DNA from: Devosia oryziradicis
GTDB taxonomy: Bacteria; Pseudomonadota; Alphaproteobacteria; Rhizobiales; Devosiaceae
Assembly (NCBI RefSeq): GCF_016698645.1
Contig: NZ_CP068047.1
Span: 2,515,001-2,579,000, forward strand
Length of the DNA: 64,000 nt
Reading direction: 5' to 3'
Part shown: in pieces, positions 1 through 9,006 of the stretch
Numbering within the stretch: position 1 is the stretch's first letter
Layout: each line of letters starts with the position of its first letter
Made by a program: the position numbers and the translations under genes
The notes under the pieces: model-generated
Seen by the model: the letters and a program-made list of their open reading frames with translations, nothing else
What the model was told of the DNA's origin: nothing
Database searches by the model: none

Positions 1-182
1 AACAGGGCGGACATGACATCGCCGTCGATCCGGTTCTTGGAATAATCGAGCAGGATGCCCGCGCCGGTCGCCGAATAGCGCTGGAAGCGATTGGGATCGA
101 TGGCGAACTGCTCACGCATCGTCACGTCATCGAGACGCTTGCGGTGCTTCATCAGCGAATTGAGCGCGGAGCCTTTTGCCAT
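1..182 (-). CDS. pgi: Glucose-6-phosphate isomerase, N-terminal fragment (cut by window edge)
   Basis: Only the first 60 or so residues are inside the window; the gene continues off the left edge. The translation from the ATG at 182 begins MAKGSALNSLMKHRKRLDD and carries DYSKNRIDGD at about residues 46-55, matching the N-terminal DYSKN segment of glucose-6-phosphate isomerase. That enzyme interconverts glucose-6-phosphate and fructose-6-phosphate in the cytoplasm. It lies 12 bp downstream of tgt on the same strand, so the two may be co-transcribed. The call rests on a short segment. Confidence 0.75.
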   Translation of the reverse strand, partial: MAKGSALNSLMKHRKRLDDVTMREQFAIDPNRFQRYSATGAGILLDYSKNRIDGDVMSAL

Positions 183-194
183 GGTCTTTTTTCC

Positions 195-1337
195 TCAAAG
201 CGGCGGCAGGTCGCCAGCGGCCCATGCCGCGCGCGTCTCTGCCGCAAAATCACTGAAACGGCCGCCCTCGATCGCACCCCGGCAGCCCTGTACCAGTTCT
301 TGATAATAGGCGAGGTTGATCTGGGAAAGGATCATCGCGCCCAAAATCTCTTCTGTCTTAACGAGGTGGTGGAGATAGGCCCGGCTCCAGCGGCGGCAAT
401 TTGGGTTGGGCGATGCTTCGTCGATGGGACGGGAATCATCTCTATGCCGTGCATTCTTCAGGTTGATGACGCCGAAGCGGGTATAGACATGGCCATGCCG
501 ACCGGCGCGGGTCGGATGCACGCAGTCGAACATATCGATGCCGCGGCCGATGGCGCCCAGGATATCGTCGGGCTTGCCGACGCCCATGAGGTAGCGCGGG
601 CGATCGGTGGGGAGCTCGGGGGTGATCTCCTCGATCACCTTGAACATCACCTCCTGCGGCTCACCGACGGCGAGGCCACCCACGGCATAGCCGTCAAAGC
701 CGATGGACTTGAGCCCCTGGGCTGATCGCGCCCGCAACTCGGCATTGTCGCCGCCCTGCACGATGCCGAACAGCGCGCGATTGCGCTGGTTGTTGAACGC
801 AGTCTTGGAGCGATCGGCCCAGCGGAGCGACAGCTCCATGGCGCGCTCCATCTCCTTGTACTCGGCCGGCAGCTTCAGGCATTCGTCGAGCTGCATGATG
901 ATGTCGCTGTCGAGCAGCGTCTGGATTTCGATCGAACGCTCGGGCGTGAGCTCATAGGACGAGCCATCGATATGGGAACGGAAGGTCACGCCCTTTTCGG
1001 TCAGCTTGCGCAGCTGGGCCAGCGACATGACCTGGAAGCCGCCGCTGTCGGTCAGGATCGGCCGCTGCCAATCCATGAAATCATGCAGGCCACCCTGGCT
1101 GGCAACGCGCTCGGCGCCGGGACGGAGCATCAGGTGGTAGGTATTGCCGAGGAGGATATCGGCACCGGTTTCGCGCACCTGCTCGGGATACATGGCCTTC
1201 ACCGTGCCGGCAGTGCCGACGGGCATGAAGGCCGGCGTCTGGATGTCGCCGCGTGGCGTATCGATGCGGCCGCGCCGCGCCATGCCATCAGTGGCCGAAA
1301 GAGTGAAGGTGACTTGCTTGGTCGATAGGTCGTTCAT
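195..1337 (-). CDS. tgt: Queuine tRNA-ribosyltransferase (TGT)
   Basis: Exchanges guanine-34 for preQ1 in the wobble position of GUN-anticodon tRNAs, an intermediate step of queuosine synthesis. The 380-residue product has the family blocks [40 protein letters not shown] (catalytic Asp) and [15 protein letters not shown] (second catalytic Asp). The ATG at 1337 gives the usual family length; an in-frame start 12 codons upstream adds residues with no family counterpart. The C-terminal zinc site looks eroded: only one of the three cysteines of the usual CxCx2C is present ([11 protein letters not shown]), and the later zinc-ligand His aligns with Ile in [10 protein letters not shown]. queA lies upstream, but a plus-strand gene separates the two. 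Confidence 0.95.
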   Translation of the reverse strand: MNDLSTKQVTFTLSATDGMARRGRIDTPRGDIQTPAFMPVGTAGTVKAMYPEQVRETGADILLGNTYHLMLRPGAERVASQGGLHDFMDWQRPILTDSGGFQVMSLAQLRKLTEKGVTFRSHIDGSSYELTPERSIEIQTLLDSDIIMQLDECLKLPAEYKEMERAMELSLRWADRSKTAFNNQRNRALFGIVQGGDNAELRARSAQGLKSIGFDGYAVGGLAVGEPQEVMFKVIEEITPELPTDRPRYLMGVGKPDDILGAIGRGIDMFDCVHPTRAGRHGHVYTRFGVINLKNARHRDDSRPIDEASPNPNCRRWSRAYLHHLVKTEEILGAMILSQINLAYYQELVQGCRGAIEGGRFSDFAAETRAAWAAGDLPPL

Positions 1338-1469
1338 GCGGCGCGTTCTATCGGGTTGTGCGCTGACCCACAATGGACCCGATCACATGCCGTCGGTCCG
1401 ATTTTTGCCATGGTCTGCTGGCCGACTGCGTCCAGGCAATTCGATTTTCCAGTCCCGACAGGTATTTGC

Positions 1470-1916
1470 ATGCTTCGCATTTCGACCGCTGCCCTCGCCA
1501 TCAGCTTTGCCCTTGTCGCGCTCCCCGTATCGGCCCAGGACGTTAGCGGACTTGAGGGTCTCTATACCGGTCAAGGTGAAGGTGAATTGACGGTCGATAT
1601 CAGCCATATCGAGGGCGATCGTTACGACGTTTCGATCAACACGCTGGTGCCGATGGTCGATGATATGCCTGGCTGCGCCGGCGACATCGGCGGCGAGGTG
1701 ACGATCACGGAGCAAGCCGGACTGCTGCAGGCCGCCAACGAATTCTACGATCCCAATGGCGACACCCCTTCAGCCAAGGCCAAGTTCTGCGAAGTCGCCC
1801 TGACCTTCGATGGTGAGGGAAAGCTGGTGATCGAGGAGCGCGACGGCTGCATCAGCTATCACGGCGCCGCCTGCGGCTTCAGCGGCGAACTCATGCATGA
1901 CGCTGCTGGCCTCTAG
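1470..1916 (+). CDS. Small exported protein of unknown function
   Basis: 148 residues with a clear Sec signal peptide (MLRISTAALAISFALVALPVSA, probable cleavage before QD). The mature part is acidic and contains five cysteines (GCAGD, KFCEV, DGCISYHGAACGF), suggesting disulfides in the periplasm. I recognise no family; a small lipocalin-like or protease-inhibitor-like fold is possible but unsupported. ATG 1470 is chosen because it opens the signal peptide. Its stop codon ends exactly where the convergent queA stop begins, and it separates queA from tgt on the opposite strand. Confidence 0.7.
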   Translation: MLRISTAALAISFALVALPVSAQDVSGLEGLYTGQGEGELTVDISHIEGDRYDVSINTLVPMVDDMPGCAGDIGGEVTITEQAGLLQAANEFYDPNGDTPSAKAKFCEVALTFDGEGKLVIEERDGCISYHGAACGFSGELMHDAAGL

Positions 1917-3005
1917 CTAGAGTTCGTCGTCCTCAGGCTCGTCCTGGTGTGCGCGCAGCAGCAGTGACGAGTCCCCATATGAATAGAACCGATAGCCCTC
2001 TGCGATGGCATGGGCATAGGCGGCCTTCATCACATCCAGGCCCGCAAAGGCGCTGACCAGCATGAACAGCGTCGACTTGGGCAGGTGAAAGTTCGTCATC
2101 AGCGCGTCAACGGTGGCGAAGCGGAATCCGGGGGTGATGAAGATGTCGGTGTCGCCCATGAACGGCTGCAGCGTGCCGGTTGCCCGGGACGCGGTTTCCA
2201 GCAGCCGGAGACTGGTGGTGCCGACGGCAACCACGCGTCCGCCCAGTGCCTTCTTGACCCGGATGCGCTCCACCGTTGCCTGATCGATCTCGCCCCACTC
2301 GGCATGCATGACATGGTCGTCGGTGTCGTCGACCTTCATGGGTAGAAAGGTCCCCGCCCCCACATGCAGCGTCACCCGTTCGATGGTGACGCCCTTGTCG
2401 CTGAGCTGCTGGAGCAGGCTTTCGGTGAAATGCAGACCGGCTGTGGGCGCCGCGACCGCGCCATCTTCGGCGGCATAGACCGTCTGGTAGTCTACGAGGT
2501 CCCGGTCCTCGACGTCGCGCTTGGCGCCGATATAGGGCGGAAGCGGCATGGCGCCGTGTGACTTGATGGCTTCATCGAGCTGGGCGCCCCCCAGTTCGAA
2601 TTCGAGCGTGACCTCGCCCGTATCGCCCTTGCCGGCAACCCGGGCCACCAGGGCGTCGGCCTGGCCGTTGCCGAGTTCCAGCCTGTCGAGCAAGGCCAGC
2701 TTCTTGGCCGGCCGGGCGAAGGCGCGCCAGGTATGCGCGTCGACGCGCTTATGCAGGTTGAACGAGACGTTGGCGCGGTTCTCACCCCGCACGCGCGTGC
2801 CCCGGAGTTCGGCGGGCAGCACTCGGGTGTCGTTGACGACCAGCACATCGCCGGCCTTCAGCAGCCAGAGCAGATCCGTGACATGCCGGTCCGAGAGGCC
2901 GACATGGGGGTCGACGACCAGGAGGCGAGCACTGTCGCGCGGTTCGGCCGGGTGCAGGGCGATCAGCTTTTCGGGAAGCTCGAAGTCAAATTCTGAAACA
3001 CGCAT
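1917..3005 (-). CDS. queA: S-adenosylmethionine:tRNA ribosyltransferase-isomerase QueA
   Basis: Transfers and isomerises the ribosyl group of SAM onto preQ1 in tRNA to give epoxyqueuosine, the step after Tgt. The 362-residue length is typical. Family blocks are visible: the N-terminus [36 protein letters not shown] near residue 53, [17 protein letters not shown] near 180, and [19 protein letters not shown] with YGDSSLL near the C-terminus. It is divergent from the uvsE-like gene, with 92 bp between the starts. Confidence 0.97.
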   Translation of the reverse strand: MRVSEFDFELPEKLIALHPAEPRDSARLLVVDPHVGLSDRHVTDLLWLLKAGDVLVVNDTRVLPAELRGTRVRGENRANVSFNLHKRVDAHTWRAFARPAKKLALLDRLELGNGQADALVARVAGKGDTGEVTLEFELGGAQLDEAIKSHGAMPLPPYIGAKRDVEDRDLVDYQTVYAAEDGAVAAPTAGLHFTESLLQQLSDKGVTIERVTLHVGAGTFLPMKVDDTDDHVMHAEWGEIDQATVERIRVKKALGGRVVAVGTTSLRLLETASRATGTLQPFMGDTDIFITPGFRFATVDALMTNFHLPKSTLFMLVSAFAGLDVMKAAYAHAIAEGYRFYSYGDSSLLLRAHQDEPEDDEL

Positions 3006-3097
3006 GGAGGCTCGTTAGCATGAGGCAATGGCGGGCGAAATGCCCGGCGCGTGGAACAAGTCATACCGGGGCGGCATTCCGCCGGTGGAGGTAAGCA

Positions 3098-4135
3098 ATG
3101 CCACAATTGCCGATGCGCCTGGGCGTTCCCGTCAAGCTATTGGGAAATCCAGAACTCAAGAGCCATGACGCCCGCCGTGCTGCAAGTGCGCCACACCTGC
3201 TGACGTCGCTCGGCTATCTCGACGCCATTTTCGACTACCTGCATCACCACCAGATTTCGATGTATCGCATGTCCTCGGACCTGGCCCCCTATGCGACACA
3301 TCCCGACATGCCGCAGTTTCACAGCATGGTGCGCGACAGTGCGGCAGAGCTGGCCGCAATCGGCAGGAAAGCCCGTGAACTTGATCTGCGGCTGTCGTTC
3401 CACCCCAGCCAGTTCATCGTCCTGAACAGTCCCGATCCCGAACTGGTGCGCAAGAGCGCCTGGGACCTGCTGTCCCAGGCCGAAATGCTCGACGCCATGG
3501 AACTGGGACCGGAAGCGGTGGTGGTCGTGCATGTCGGCGGGGTCTATGACGATCACATGGCAGCACGGGCGCGCTGGGCGCAAACCTGGCCGACGCTGCC
3601 CGAACCCGTGCGCCGCAGGCTCGTGCTCGAACACGACGACCTGCGATTTTCGGCGGCCGACGTCCTATGGCTTCATGGCGAAACCGGCGTACGGCTGATC
3701 TTCGACCACCAGCATTTCTGGTGCCTGAACCCCGAGGGTGCCGACATGCGGGAGACGGTGCAGAAGATCCTGGCGACATGGCCCGATGGCGTGCGGCCCA
3801 AGGTGCACTTCTCCTCGCCGCGTACCGAATTGCGGCAGCTCGTGCGCAAGGACCGCAAGACTGGTAAGTCGATCACCGTAAACGCCGCGCCCGTCTGGAC
3901 CGGCCATGCCGACTTCGTCAATCCGTTCGAGTTCATCACCTTCATGCGGGTCGCCGAAGGGCTCGAATTCGATGTCATGCTGGAGGCCAAGTCCAAGGAC
4001 CTGGCGTTGATCCGGCTGCGGCCCGACCTGGTCCGCTATGCACCCGATGTCGCCATACGGTTCGGACTTTCTCTGTCCGCCCAGGGGAAGTTGGACGCCG
4101 AAGAGGCCTTCCTGCTGGCAGTCGAAGGCGCCTAG
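3098..4135 (+). CDS. uvsE: UV damage endonuclease (UVDE/UvsE family)
   Basis: Predicted TIM-barrel, metal-dependent endonuclease that nicks 5' of UV photoproducts, an alternative to nucleotide excision repair. The 345-residue product starts MPQLPMRLGVPVKLLG and shows UVDE family features: SMYRMSSDLAPY, SFHPSQFIVLNS (metal-ligand His), VVVHVGGVYDD, LVLEHDD (metal-ligand Glu), FDHQHFW and KVHFSS. The start is set by a strong Shine-Dalgarno (GGAGG, about 3087-3091). The 3' end overlaps the convergent exported-protein gene by 4 bp. It stands alone among minus-strand genes. I see no SOS box in the 92 bp upstream, so regulation is unknown. Confidence 0.9.
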   Translation: MPQLPMRLGVPVKLLGNPELKSHDARRAASAPHLLTSLGYLDAIFDYLHHHQISMYRMSSDLAPYATHPDMPQFHSMVRDSAAELAAIGRKARELDLRLSFHPSQFIVLNSPDPELVRKSAWDLLSQAEMLDAMELGPEAVVVVHVGGVYDDHMAARARWAQTWPTLPEPVRRRLVLEHDDLRFSAADVLWLHGETGVRLIFDHQHFWCLNPEGADMRETVQKILATWPDGVRPKVHFSSPRTELRQLVRKDRKTGKSITVNAAPVWTGHADFVNPFEFITFMRVAEGLEFDVMLEAKSKDLALIRLRPDLVRYAPDVAIRFGLSLSAQGKLDAEEAFLLAVEGA

Positions 4136-4545
4136 TCGGACACCGTGCAGGTCACGGTCCAGATGCCACCGCCGCCAACCGACACGCCGCCGGTCACCAG
4201 CATGTTGGCGCCTTCACTGACCGTCACGAGACGGATCTGCATGGCCGGCAGGCCGCTGACCTTGCCATCAGCGTCTTTGGCGCGCAGCTCAGCGCCAATG
4301 AAATCCTCGCCGGCGTAATGCGCCGAGACGAACTCGCCGCTATGGTCCTCGTGGCCCGGATCGGTCGAAATGCCAAAATCGTCGGTGAGCTGAATTTCCA
4401 CATGGCCAAATGGTTCTGCCGCTGCCGCGTCGTAGTCGAATGCCAGCGTAATCTCGCCATTAGCATCGGCACACGCATAGTGCTGGGCCGCCTGGGCGGA
4501 GGCTGTCGTGAGCAGCAGTACAACAGCAGTCATCGGTAACCGCAT
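4132..4545 (-). CDS. Small exported protein of unknown function
   Basis: 137 residues with a signal peptide (MRLPMTAVVLLLTTASAQA, cut before AQHYAC). The mature domain is acidic, with two cysteines near its ends (HYACAD and VTCTVSD) that could form one disulfide, and a glycine-rich stretch VTGGVSVGGGG. No family recognised. It sits 2 bp downstream of the YdcZ-like transporter gene on the same strand, so the two are probably co-transcribed. Its stop overlaps that of uvsE. Confidence 0.65.
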   Translation of the reverse strand: MRLPMTAVVLLLTTASAQAAQHYACADANGEITLAFDYDAAAAEPFGHVEIQLTDDFGISTDPGHEDHSGEFVSAHYAGEDFIGAELRAKDADGKVSGLPAMQIRLVTVSEGANMLVTGGVSVGGGGIWTVTCTVSD

Positions 4546-4547
4546 GG

Positions 4548-4997
4548 CTACAATATCCTTATCATCAGCGCGCCGGTGATGAGCAGAACCGCGCCGGCGA
4601 TGCGCCCCACCGAAATTTCCCGCACGGCCATCCCCATGAAGCCGATCTTATCAAGGAACATGCCGCCCACAAGCTGCCCGGCAACGGAGAGCGCCATGAC
4701 TGCCGCCGCGCCAATCATGGGCGTCAACATGATGTTGGAGAAAACGTAGAAGGCGCCAAGCACGCCGCCGGCGGCAAAGGTCCAGGGTGCAGGCGCGCCG
4801 AAGTTGATCGGCGTATTGGCCAGGTGGCTGTAGATCAGCGCGATGGCCCAGAGCAGGATCGCTCCCGCGACGAACGATACGCCGGCCGCCGCGATCGGGA
4901 CCCCGAGGTTGCGGCCAAGCTGGGCGTTGATTGGCGCCTGCGTGGCAATGCATGCGCCGGCGACGATGCCCATCAGCGCCCAGAGAACGGTATCCAT
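4548..4997 (-). CDS. DMT-superfamily membrane protein, YdcZ/DUF606 type
   Basis: 149 residues with five hydrophobic helices and the family features: MDTVLWALMGIVAGACIATQ at the N-terminus, NAQLGRNLG, and QLVGGMFLDKIGFMG in the fourth helix region. Family members are small inner-membrane proteins related to half-size EamA transporters; substrates are generally unknown. ATG 4997 is chosen because it opens the first helix; the open frame extends 68 codons further upstream but there it is arginine-rich and unrelated. It probably forms a two-gene unit with the exported-protein gene downstream. Confidence 0.85.
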   Translation of the reverse strand: MDTVLWALMGIVAGACIATQAPINAQLGRNLGVPIAAAGVSFVAGAILLWAIALIYSHLANTPINFGAPAPWTFAAGGVLGAFYVFSNIMLTPMIGAAAVMALSVAGQLVGGMFLDKIGFMGMAVREISVGRIAGAVLLITGALMIRIL

Positions 4998-5032
4998 ACG
5001 CAAGCAAGGCTCCTGCCGACGTGCCAAACGAA

Positions 5033-5059
5033 AGACCCCCGGGCAAGGCCCGAGGGTCT
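5033..5059 (-). terminator. Rho-independent terminator of ppiB
   Basis: Read on the minus strand, an 11-12 bp GC-rich stem (AGACCCTCGGGC pairing with GCCCGGGGGTCT, one mismatch) with a tiny loop is followed by TTTCGTTTGG. It begins 28 bp past the cytoplasmic cyclophilin gene and separates it from the YdcZ-like gene. Confidence 0.8.
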
Positions 5060-5086
5060 GTTGGTGACTAATGCCACGAGTCGCCC

Positions 5087-5566
<480 letters not shown>

Positions 5567-5659
5567 TTTTGCAACTTTCAGTTGGAATTTGTGGCCCGCA
5601 TGTAGGCCGAATGGGCGGATGGTGCAAGACGCGCCGCACCACCCCCAGCTGGCTGGATC

Positions 5660-6247
5660 TTACTTGTATTCGATCTTGGCGCTGATGATCTGGTCGGGAT
5701 TGGCCACGGCGCCGTTCTGGTCAGCGGGACCCTTTTCAAGCGCATCCACCAGGTCCATGCCGCTGACGACCTTGCCGAAAACGGTGTACTGGCCGTCCAG
5801 GAAGCTGGCATCGGCCGTGGTAATGAAGAACTGCGAGTTGAACGAGTTCGGGTCCTGCGAGCGGGCCGCACCGAGCACGCCGCGCTGGAAGCTCTCGGCG
5901 TTGAACTCGGCTTCGACGTCCGGCAGGTCGGAACCGCCCATGCCGGCCATGGAGAGATCGAATGAAGGGCCACCGGTCTTGCCGAACTTGACGTCGCCGG
6001 TCTGGGCCATGAAGCCGTCGATCACGCGATGGAATACCACGCCGTTATAGGCGCCTTCTTCGGTCAGCTTGATGACGCGCTCGACATGCTTGGGCGCAAG
6101 AGCAGGCAGCAGTTCGATATCGACATCGCCGCCCTTGATGGTGAGGATCAGGTGGGGCGTGCCGGTCTGGGCGATGGAGGGCACGGCGGACAGCGCCGCA
6201 GCGCCGATGACGAGGGCGCCGAACAGGCGACGGGTAAGGGCGGTCAT
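5660..6247 (-). CDS. Exported peptidyl-prolyl cis-trans isomerase (cyclophilin)
   Basis: 195 residues: an N-terminal signal peptide (MTALTRRLFGALVIGAAALS, predicted cut after AVPSIA) then a cyclophilin domain with FHRVIDGFMAQTG, GVLGAARSQDPNSFNSQFF and YTVFGKVVSGMD. Predicted periplasmic foldase, paralogous to the cytoplasmic copy next door. The start overlaps the coaD stop as ATGA, indicating translational coupling. Rhizobial genomes commonly carry this coaD-cyclophilin-cyclophilin order. Confidence 0.93.
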   Translation of the reverse strand: MTALTRRLFGALVIGAAALSAVPSIAQTGTPHLILTIKGGDVDIELLPALAPKHVERVIKLTEEGAYNGVVFHRVIDGFMAQTGDVKFGKTGGPSFDLSMAGMGGSDLPDVEAEFNAESFQRGVLGAARSQDPNSFNSQFFITTADASFLDGQYTVFGKVVSGMDLVDALEKGPADQNGAVANPDQIISAKIEYK

Positions 6248-6738
6248 TTGCTTTTCAGGGCCTTGAGAACGATCTGGGGAACAAAGGCGGAGATATCGCC
6301 GCCCATTTCAGCGATCTGGCGCACCAATGTGGCCGAGATATGCCGCACCGGCGGGCTCGAGGGCAGAAACACCGTCTGCAGGTCCGGCGCCATCTGCGCA
6401 TTCATACCCACCATCTGCATCTCGTAATTGTAGTCGGTGGTGTCGCGCAGGCCGCGGATGATCAGCTTGGCGCCATGCTCGCGGGCGGCATTGACCATCA
6501 GGCCCGAGAAATCGACGATCTTGAACTCCGTATCGGTCCGCTTGCCGACCGGCGCCAGCACCTGCTCGAGAATGGTGATGCGATCCTGGTGGGCAAAGAG
6601 CGGGTTCTTCTTGGTCGCGCTGATGCCTACGGCCACCACCAGCGTGTCGACCAGCTTGCAGGCCCGCTCGATGACATCGAGATGACCATTGGTCAGCGGA
6701 TCGAATGAGCCGGGATAAAACCCAACCAGCCTGCCCAT
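6244..6738 (-). CDS. coaD: Phosphopantetheine adenylyltransferase
   Basis: Penultimate step of coenzyme A synthesis: 4'-phosphopantetheine plus ATP gives dephospho-CoA. 164 residues, the family length. The nucleotidyltransferase signature is present as YPGSFDPLTNGHLDVIERA near the N-terminus (the H of the TNGH motif is the catalytic His), with IIRGLRDTTDYNYEMQM at about 90-106 and VFLPSSPPVRHISATLVRQI near 125. It probably leads an operon with the two cyclophilin genes. Confidence 0.98.
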   Translation of the reverse strand: MGRLVGFYPGSFDPLTNGHLDVIERACKLVDTLVVAVGISATKKNPLFAHQDRITILEQVLAPVGKRTDTEFKIVDFSGLMVNAAREHGAKLIIRGLRDTTDYNYEMQMVGMNAQMAPDLQTVFLPSSPPVRHISATLVRQIAEMGGDISAFVPQIVLKALKSK

Positions 6739-6808
6739 GACGCTTCTCCCCGTTATTGTTGGCAGGGTTTTGTCATGCAGCCAGAGTCATGGCAAGGCGG
6801 GCGAGGTT

Positions 6809-7426
6809 TCACGCCCGCTTCTGCAGCGCCAGCCAGATGCCACCCGCCATCAGGATGACACCGGACACCCGGTTGAGCAGGCGGACCCGTGCGACCGACA
6901 GCAGGTGGCGGGCTTGCCCGGCAGCAAAGGCGTAAACGCTGTCACTCACGGCCGCCACAGCCAGGCAAATGAGGCCCAGGGTGATGATCTGGCCGAAGGC
7001 CGGGCGCGTGAGATCAACGAATTGCGGCAGAAAGGCGCTGAGGAACAGCAGCGTCTTGGGGTTCGACCAATTGGTCAGCGCCCCCTGCCAGATGTAGCGG
7101 CCAATCGGCAGGCGATCGCCGTCGGCCATGGCCAACTGGCCGTTCGATCGGAACATCTTCCAGCCGATCCAGATCAGGTAGGCCGCGCCCGCCAGCTTGA
7201 TGATCTCGAAGGCGCCTGAGACCAGCGTCATAACCGCCTCGAGGCCCACCGCGACGATGAAGACCATGCTGATCATGCTCAATGCCGTGCCCAGGATGGT
7301 GAACAGCCCTGCCCGCGTCCCGCCCGCCAGCGAATTGGCGATCACGATGGAAACGGATGGCCCCGGAATGACGGCGAAGAGCAGGCAGGCGAGCACGTAA
7401 GGCAGGATGATGGCGGCTTCGATCAT
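6809..7426 (-). CDS. LysE/RhtB-family exporter
   Basis: 205 residues, six predicted membrane helices. Family marks are AVIPGPSVSIVIANSLAGG near the N-terminus, AYLIWIGWKMFRSNG and NPKTLLFLSAFLPQF. The family exports amino acids or homoserine lactones; the substrate is not predictable here. ATG 7426 is chosen for its Shine-Dalgarno (AGGGAG, 10 nt upstream) and family length; the longer frame to 7498 runs into the 85-bp repeat. Its upstream region holds the left copy of that repeat, so its promoter probably lies in or next to it. Confidence 0.9.
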   Translation of the reverse strand: MIEAAIILPYVLACLLFAVIPGPSVSIVIANSLAGGTRAGLFTILGTALSMISMVFIVAVGLEAVMTLVSGAFEIIKLAGAAYLIWIGWKMFRSNGQLAMADGDRLPIGRYIWQGALTNWSNPKTLLFLSAFLPQFVDLTRPAFGQIITLGLICLAVAAVSDSVYAFAAGQARHLLSVARVRLLNRVSGVILMAGGIWLALQKRA

Positions 7427-7466
7427 GGCAGGAACTCCCTCAGATCGAAGCAAGCCACCGAGGGCC

Positions 7467-7551
7467 CGACTTTGCAAGGGCGTCCCGCAAAGCGGCAATC
7501 CGGTAAAACCTTAACCACTTGCGCCATCAAAAAATTAGGCGGTGCCAAGTA
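7467..7551. repeat. Left copy of 85-bp direct repeat (DR-L)
   Basis: 85 bp repeated in the same orientation at 8887-8971 with two mismatches (7479/8899 and 7549/8969). It begins with a small inverted repeat, CTTTGC...GCAAAG at 7470-7491, and ends near TTAGGCGGTGCCAA. The copies are exactly 1420 bp apart and bracket the acyltransferase gene. This copy lies just upstream of the LysE exporter start. Confidence 0.95.
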
Positions 7552-7672
7552 TTGGCAGCCCTGCCGTGACTGCTTCTCGGTGACCTCGTTCAATTCTGTC
7601 TAGTCCACGTATAGCTCATCTTGTGAGCGCTATTGTGCGTGTGTATCAGTGCTGGCAGCTTAGGGAGGCAGG

Positions 7673-8785
7673 ATGTCGAGGATTACCGAACCCCAATCTG
7701 TCTTCCTGGATGCTCTACGCGGCTTGAGCGCCCTCGCGGTCCTTATCGGACACGCTTTCTCAATGTTGCCATGGCACCCTGCACTAGGTGTGAAATATCC
7801 AATTCAGAGTTACGCGGTAGCGGTATTCTTCATCCTGTCCGGGTTCTTGATCGGCCGGAACACAATGTCGAGGTCAGCAACTTATTCGCTGTCAGAATAC
7901 CTGATTGACCGGTTTGCCCGAATTTTCTTGGCTTTTGTTCCCGCGCTCATTTTCGTCGCTGTTGCCGACCATTTCGTGACAGCAATCTACGGCCAGATAG
8001 CCAATGCCACCAATACTGACGCTACGTTTGCTGCAAATCTGCTTATGTTGCAGCATACCCCCTTTGACAGGTATTTCGACTGGTTGCCCAGGTTCCAGCC
8101 TTACGGTACCGGCCGCCCGTTCTGGACTATCGCCGTTGAGTGGTGGTTGTATGTCCTGTTTGGGATCGCGTTCTTCGCCAGCCGAACGAGCGTTCGCGAG
8201 CGAATGGTGGCACTAGTTCTTGTGGCTCCGGCTGCCTCGGTTGTTCTTTATTTCACTGCGTGGGAAAGCATCGCTTGGGTATGGATTTCAAGCGCCGCAC
8301 TGGGGATACTCTATGCGATTATGCCGGCCCCGACCCATCAAAGGTACCTTTCAATTGGTTTTGCGGCACTGCTGGCTCTCGGAGCACTGATCTACCGCTT
8401 CAAGCGTCTCGATCTTGCTCCGACCATGAACTTCTATGATTTGCAGCTCATCATGCTGACGTCGCTGCTGTTCGGGTTGGCACTTCTTCTGGTCAACTGG
8501 CCTCCGATCGCAAGCACTTTGGTCTCGAGCAAGCGACTGTGGACATGGCTTGCTGCAATCTCTTACTCACTCTACCTGACCCATAACACGGTTATGACAA
8601 TCGTCATTCGAGTGGTTGGTGGCCCGGGATGGCCTGCGGTTGTCCTCACCTGCCTTGCCAGCGTCGCCGTCGCCATCTTGTTCACCTGGGGGCTTGATCG
8701 CCACCACAAGGCGGTTGGCACCTGGCTTAAGGATCGCCTTGCATTAAAGCATGTGGGGCGTAGGCCCTCTGCGAGCTCTGCCTGA
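7673..8785 (+). CDS. Acyltransferase family 3 membrane protein
   Basis: 370 residues with about ten hydrophobic helices. The N-terminal signature DALRGLSALAVLIGHAF contains the conserved Arg and His of the acyltransferase-3 family (OafA/NodX type), which moves acetyl or other acyl groups onto surface polysaccharides at the inner membrane. Other family marks are FFILSGFLIGRN, TIAVEWWLYVLFG and ISYSLYLTHN. A good Shine-Dalgarno (GGGAGG) precedes ATG 7673. The gene is less GC-rich than its neighbours, uses codons such as aat, ttt and gtt more freely, and lies between two 85-bp direct repeats, all suggesting acquisition. The acceptor glycan is unknown. Confidence 0.92.
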   Translation: MSRITEPQSVFLDALRGLSALAVLIGHAFSMLPWHPALGVKYPIQSYAVAVFFILSGFLIGRNTMSRSATYSLSEYLIDRFARIFLAFVPALIFVAVADHFVTAIYGQIANATNTDATFAANLLMLQHTPFDRYFDWLPRFQPYGTGRPFWTIAVEWWLYVLFGIAFFASRTSVRERMVALVLVAPAASVVLYFTAWESIAWVWISSAALGILYAIMPAPTHQRYLSIGFAALLALGALIYRFKRLDLAPTMNFYDLQLIMLTSLLFGLALLLVNWPPIASTLVSSKRLWTWLAAISYSLYLTHNTVMTIVIRVVGGPGWPAVVLTCLASVAVAILFTWGLDRHHKAVGTWLKDRLALKHVGRRPSASSA

Positions 8786-8886
8786 TCTGGGCCCTATTGC
8801 CGACCCACGCCATGCAGTGGATCGCTCCCGGTCCCGCCCACCAGCAACTTACGGTACTGTAGGTTGGCGATCGTCTTGCGACGCCG

Positions 8887-8971
8887 CGACTTTGCAAGAG
8901 CGTCCCGCAAAGCGGCAATCCGGTAAAACCTTAACCACTTGCGCCATCAAAAAATTAGGCGGTGCCAAATA
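8887..8971. repeat. Right copy of 85-bp direct repeat (DR-R)
   Basis: Same-orientation partner of 7467-7551. It ends 35 bp before the DUF805 start, so it probably contains or abuts that gene's promoter. The bases just outside the two copies differ, which fixes the repeat boundaries. Confidence 0.95.
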
Positions 8972-9006
8972 CTAGTGTGGGCAACAACACATCCGAGGGG
9001 ACATGG

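Larger units (their letters stand above)
7467..8971. other. Candidate inserted cassette: direct repeat, acyltransferase gene, direct repeat
   Basis: A 1.5-kb unit made of DR-L, one complete gene and DR-R. Collapsing the two repeats would leave a single short intergenic region between the divergent LysE exporter and DUF805 genes, so the simplest reading is a gene inserted with an 85-bp duplication. The interior is visibly richer in A and T than its neighbours. There is no recombinase inside and 85 bp is far longer than a transposon target duplication, so the mechanism is open: Campbell-type integration of a circle, a trimmed tandem duplication, or site-specific exchange. Confidence 0.6.

Noticed and set aside
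7467..7551. 85-bp repeats as integron attC sites or CtrA boxes
   Set aside because: The repeat has TTAACC and a short inverted repeat, but no GTTRRRY/RYYYAAC pair at the right spacing, no integrase, and no TTAA-N7-TTAA match.
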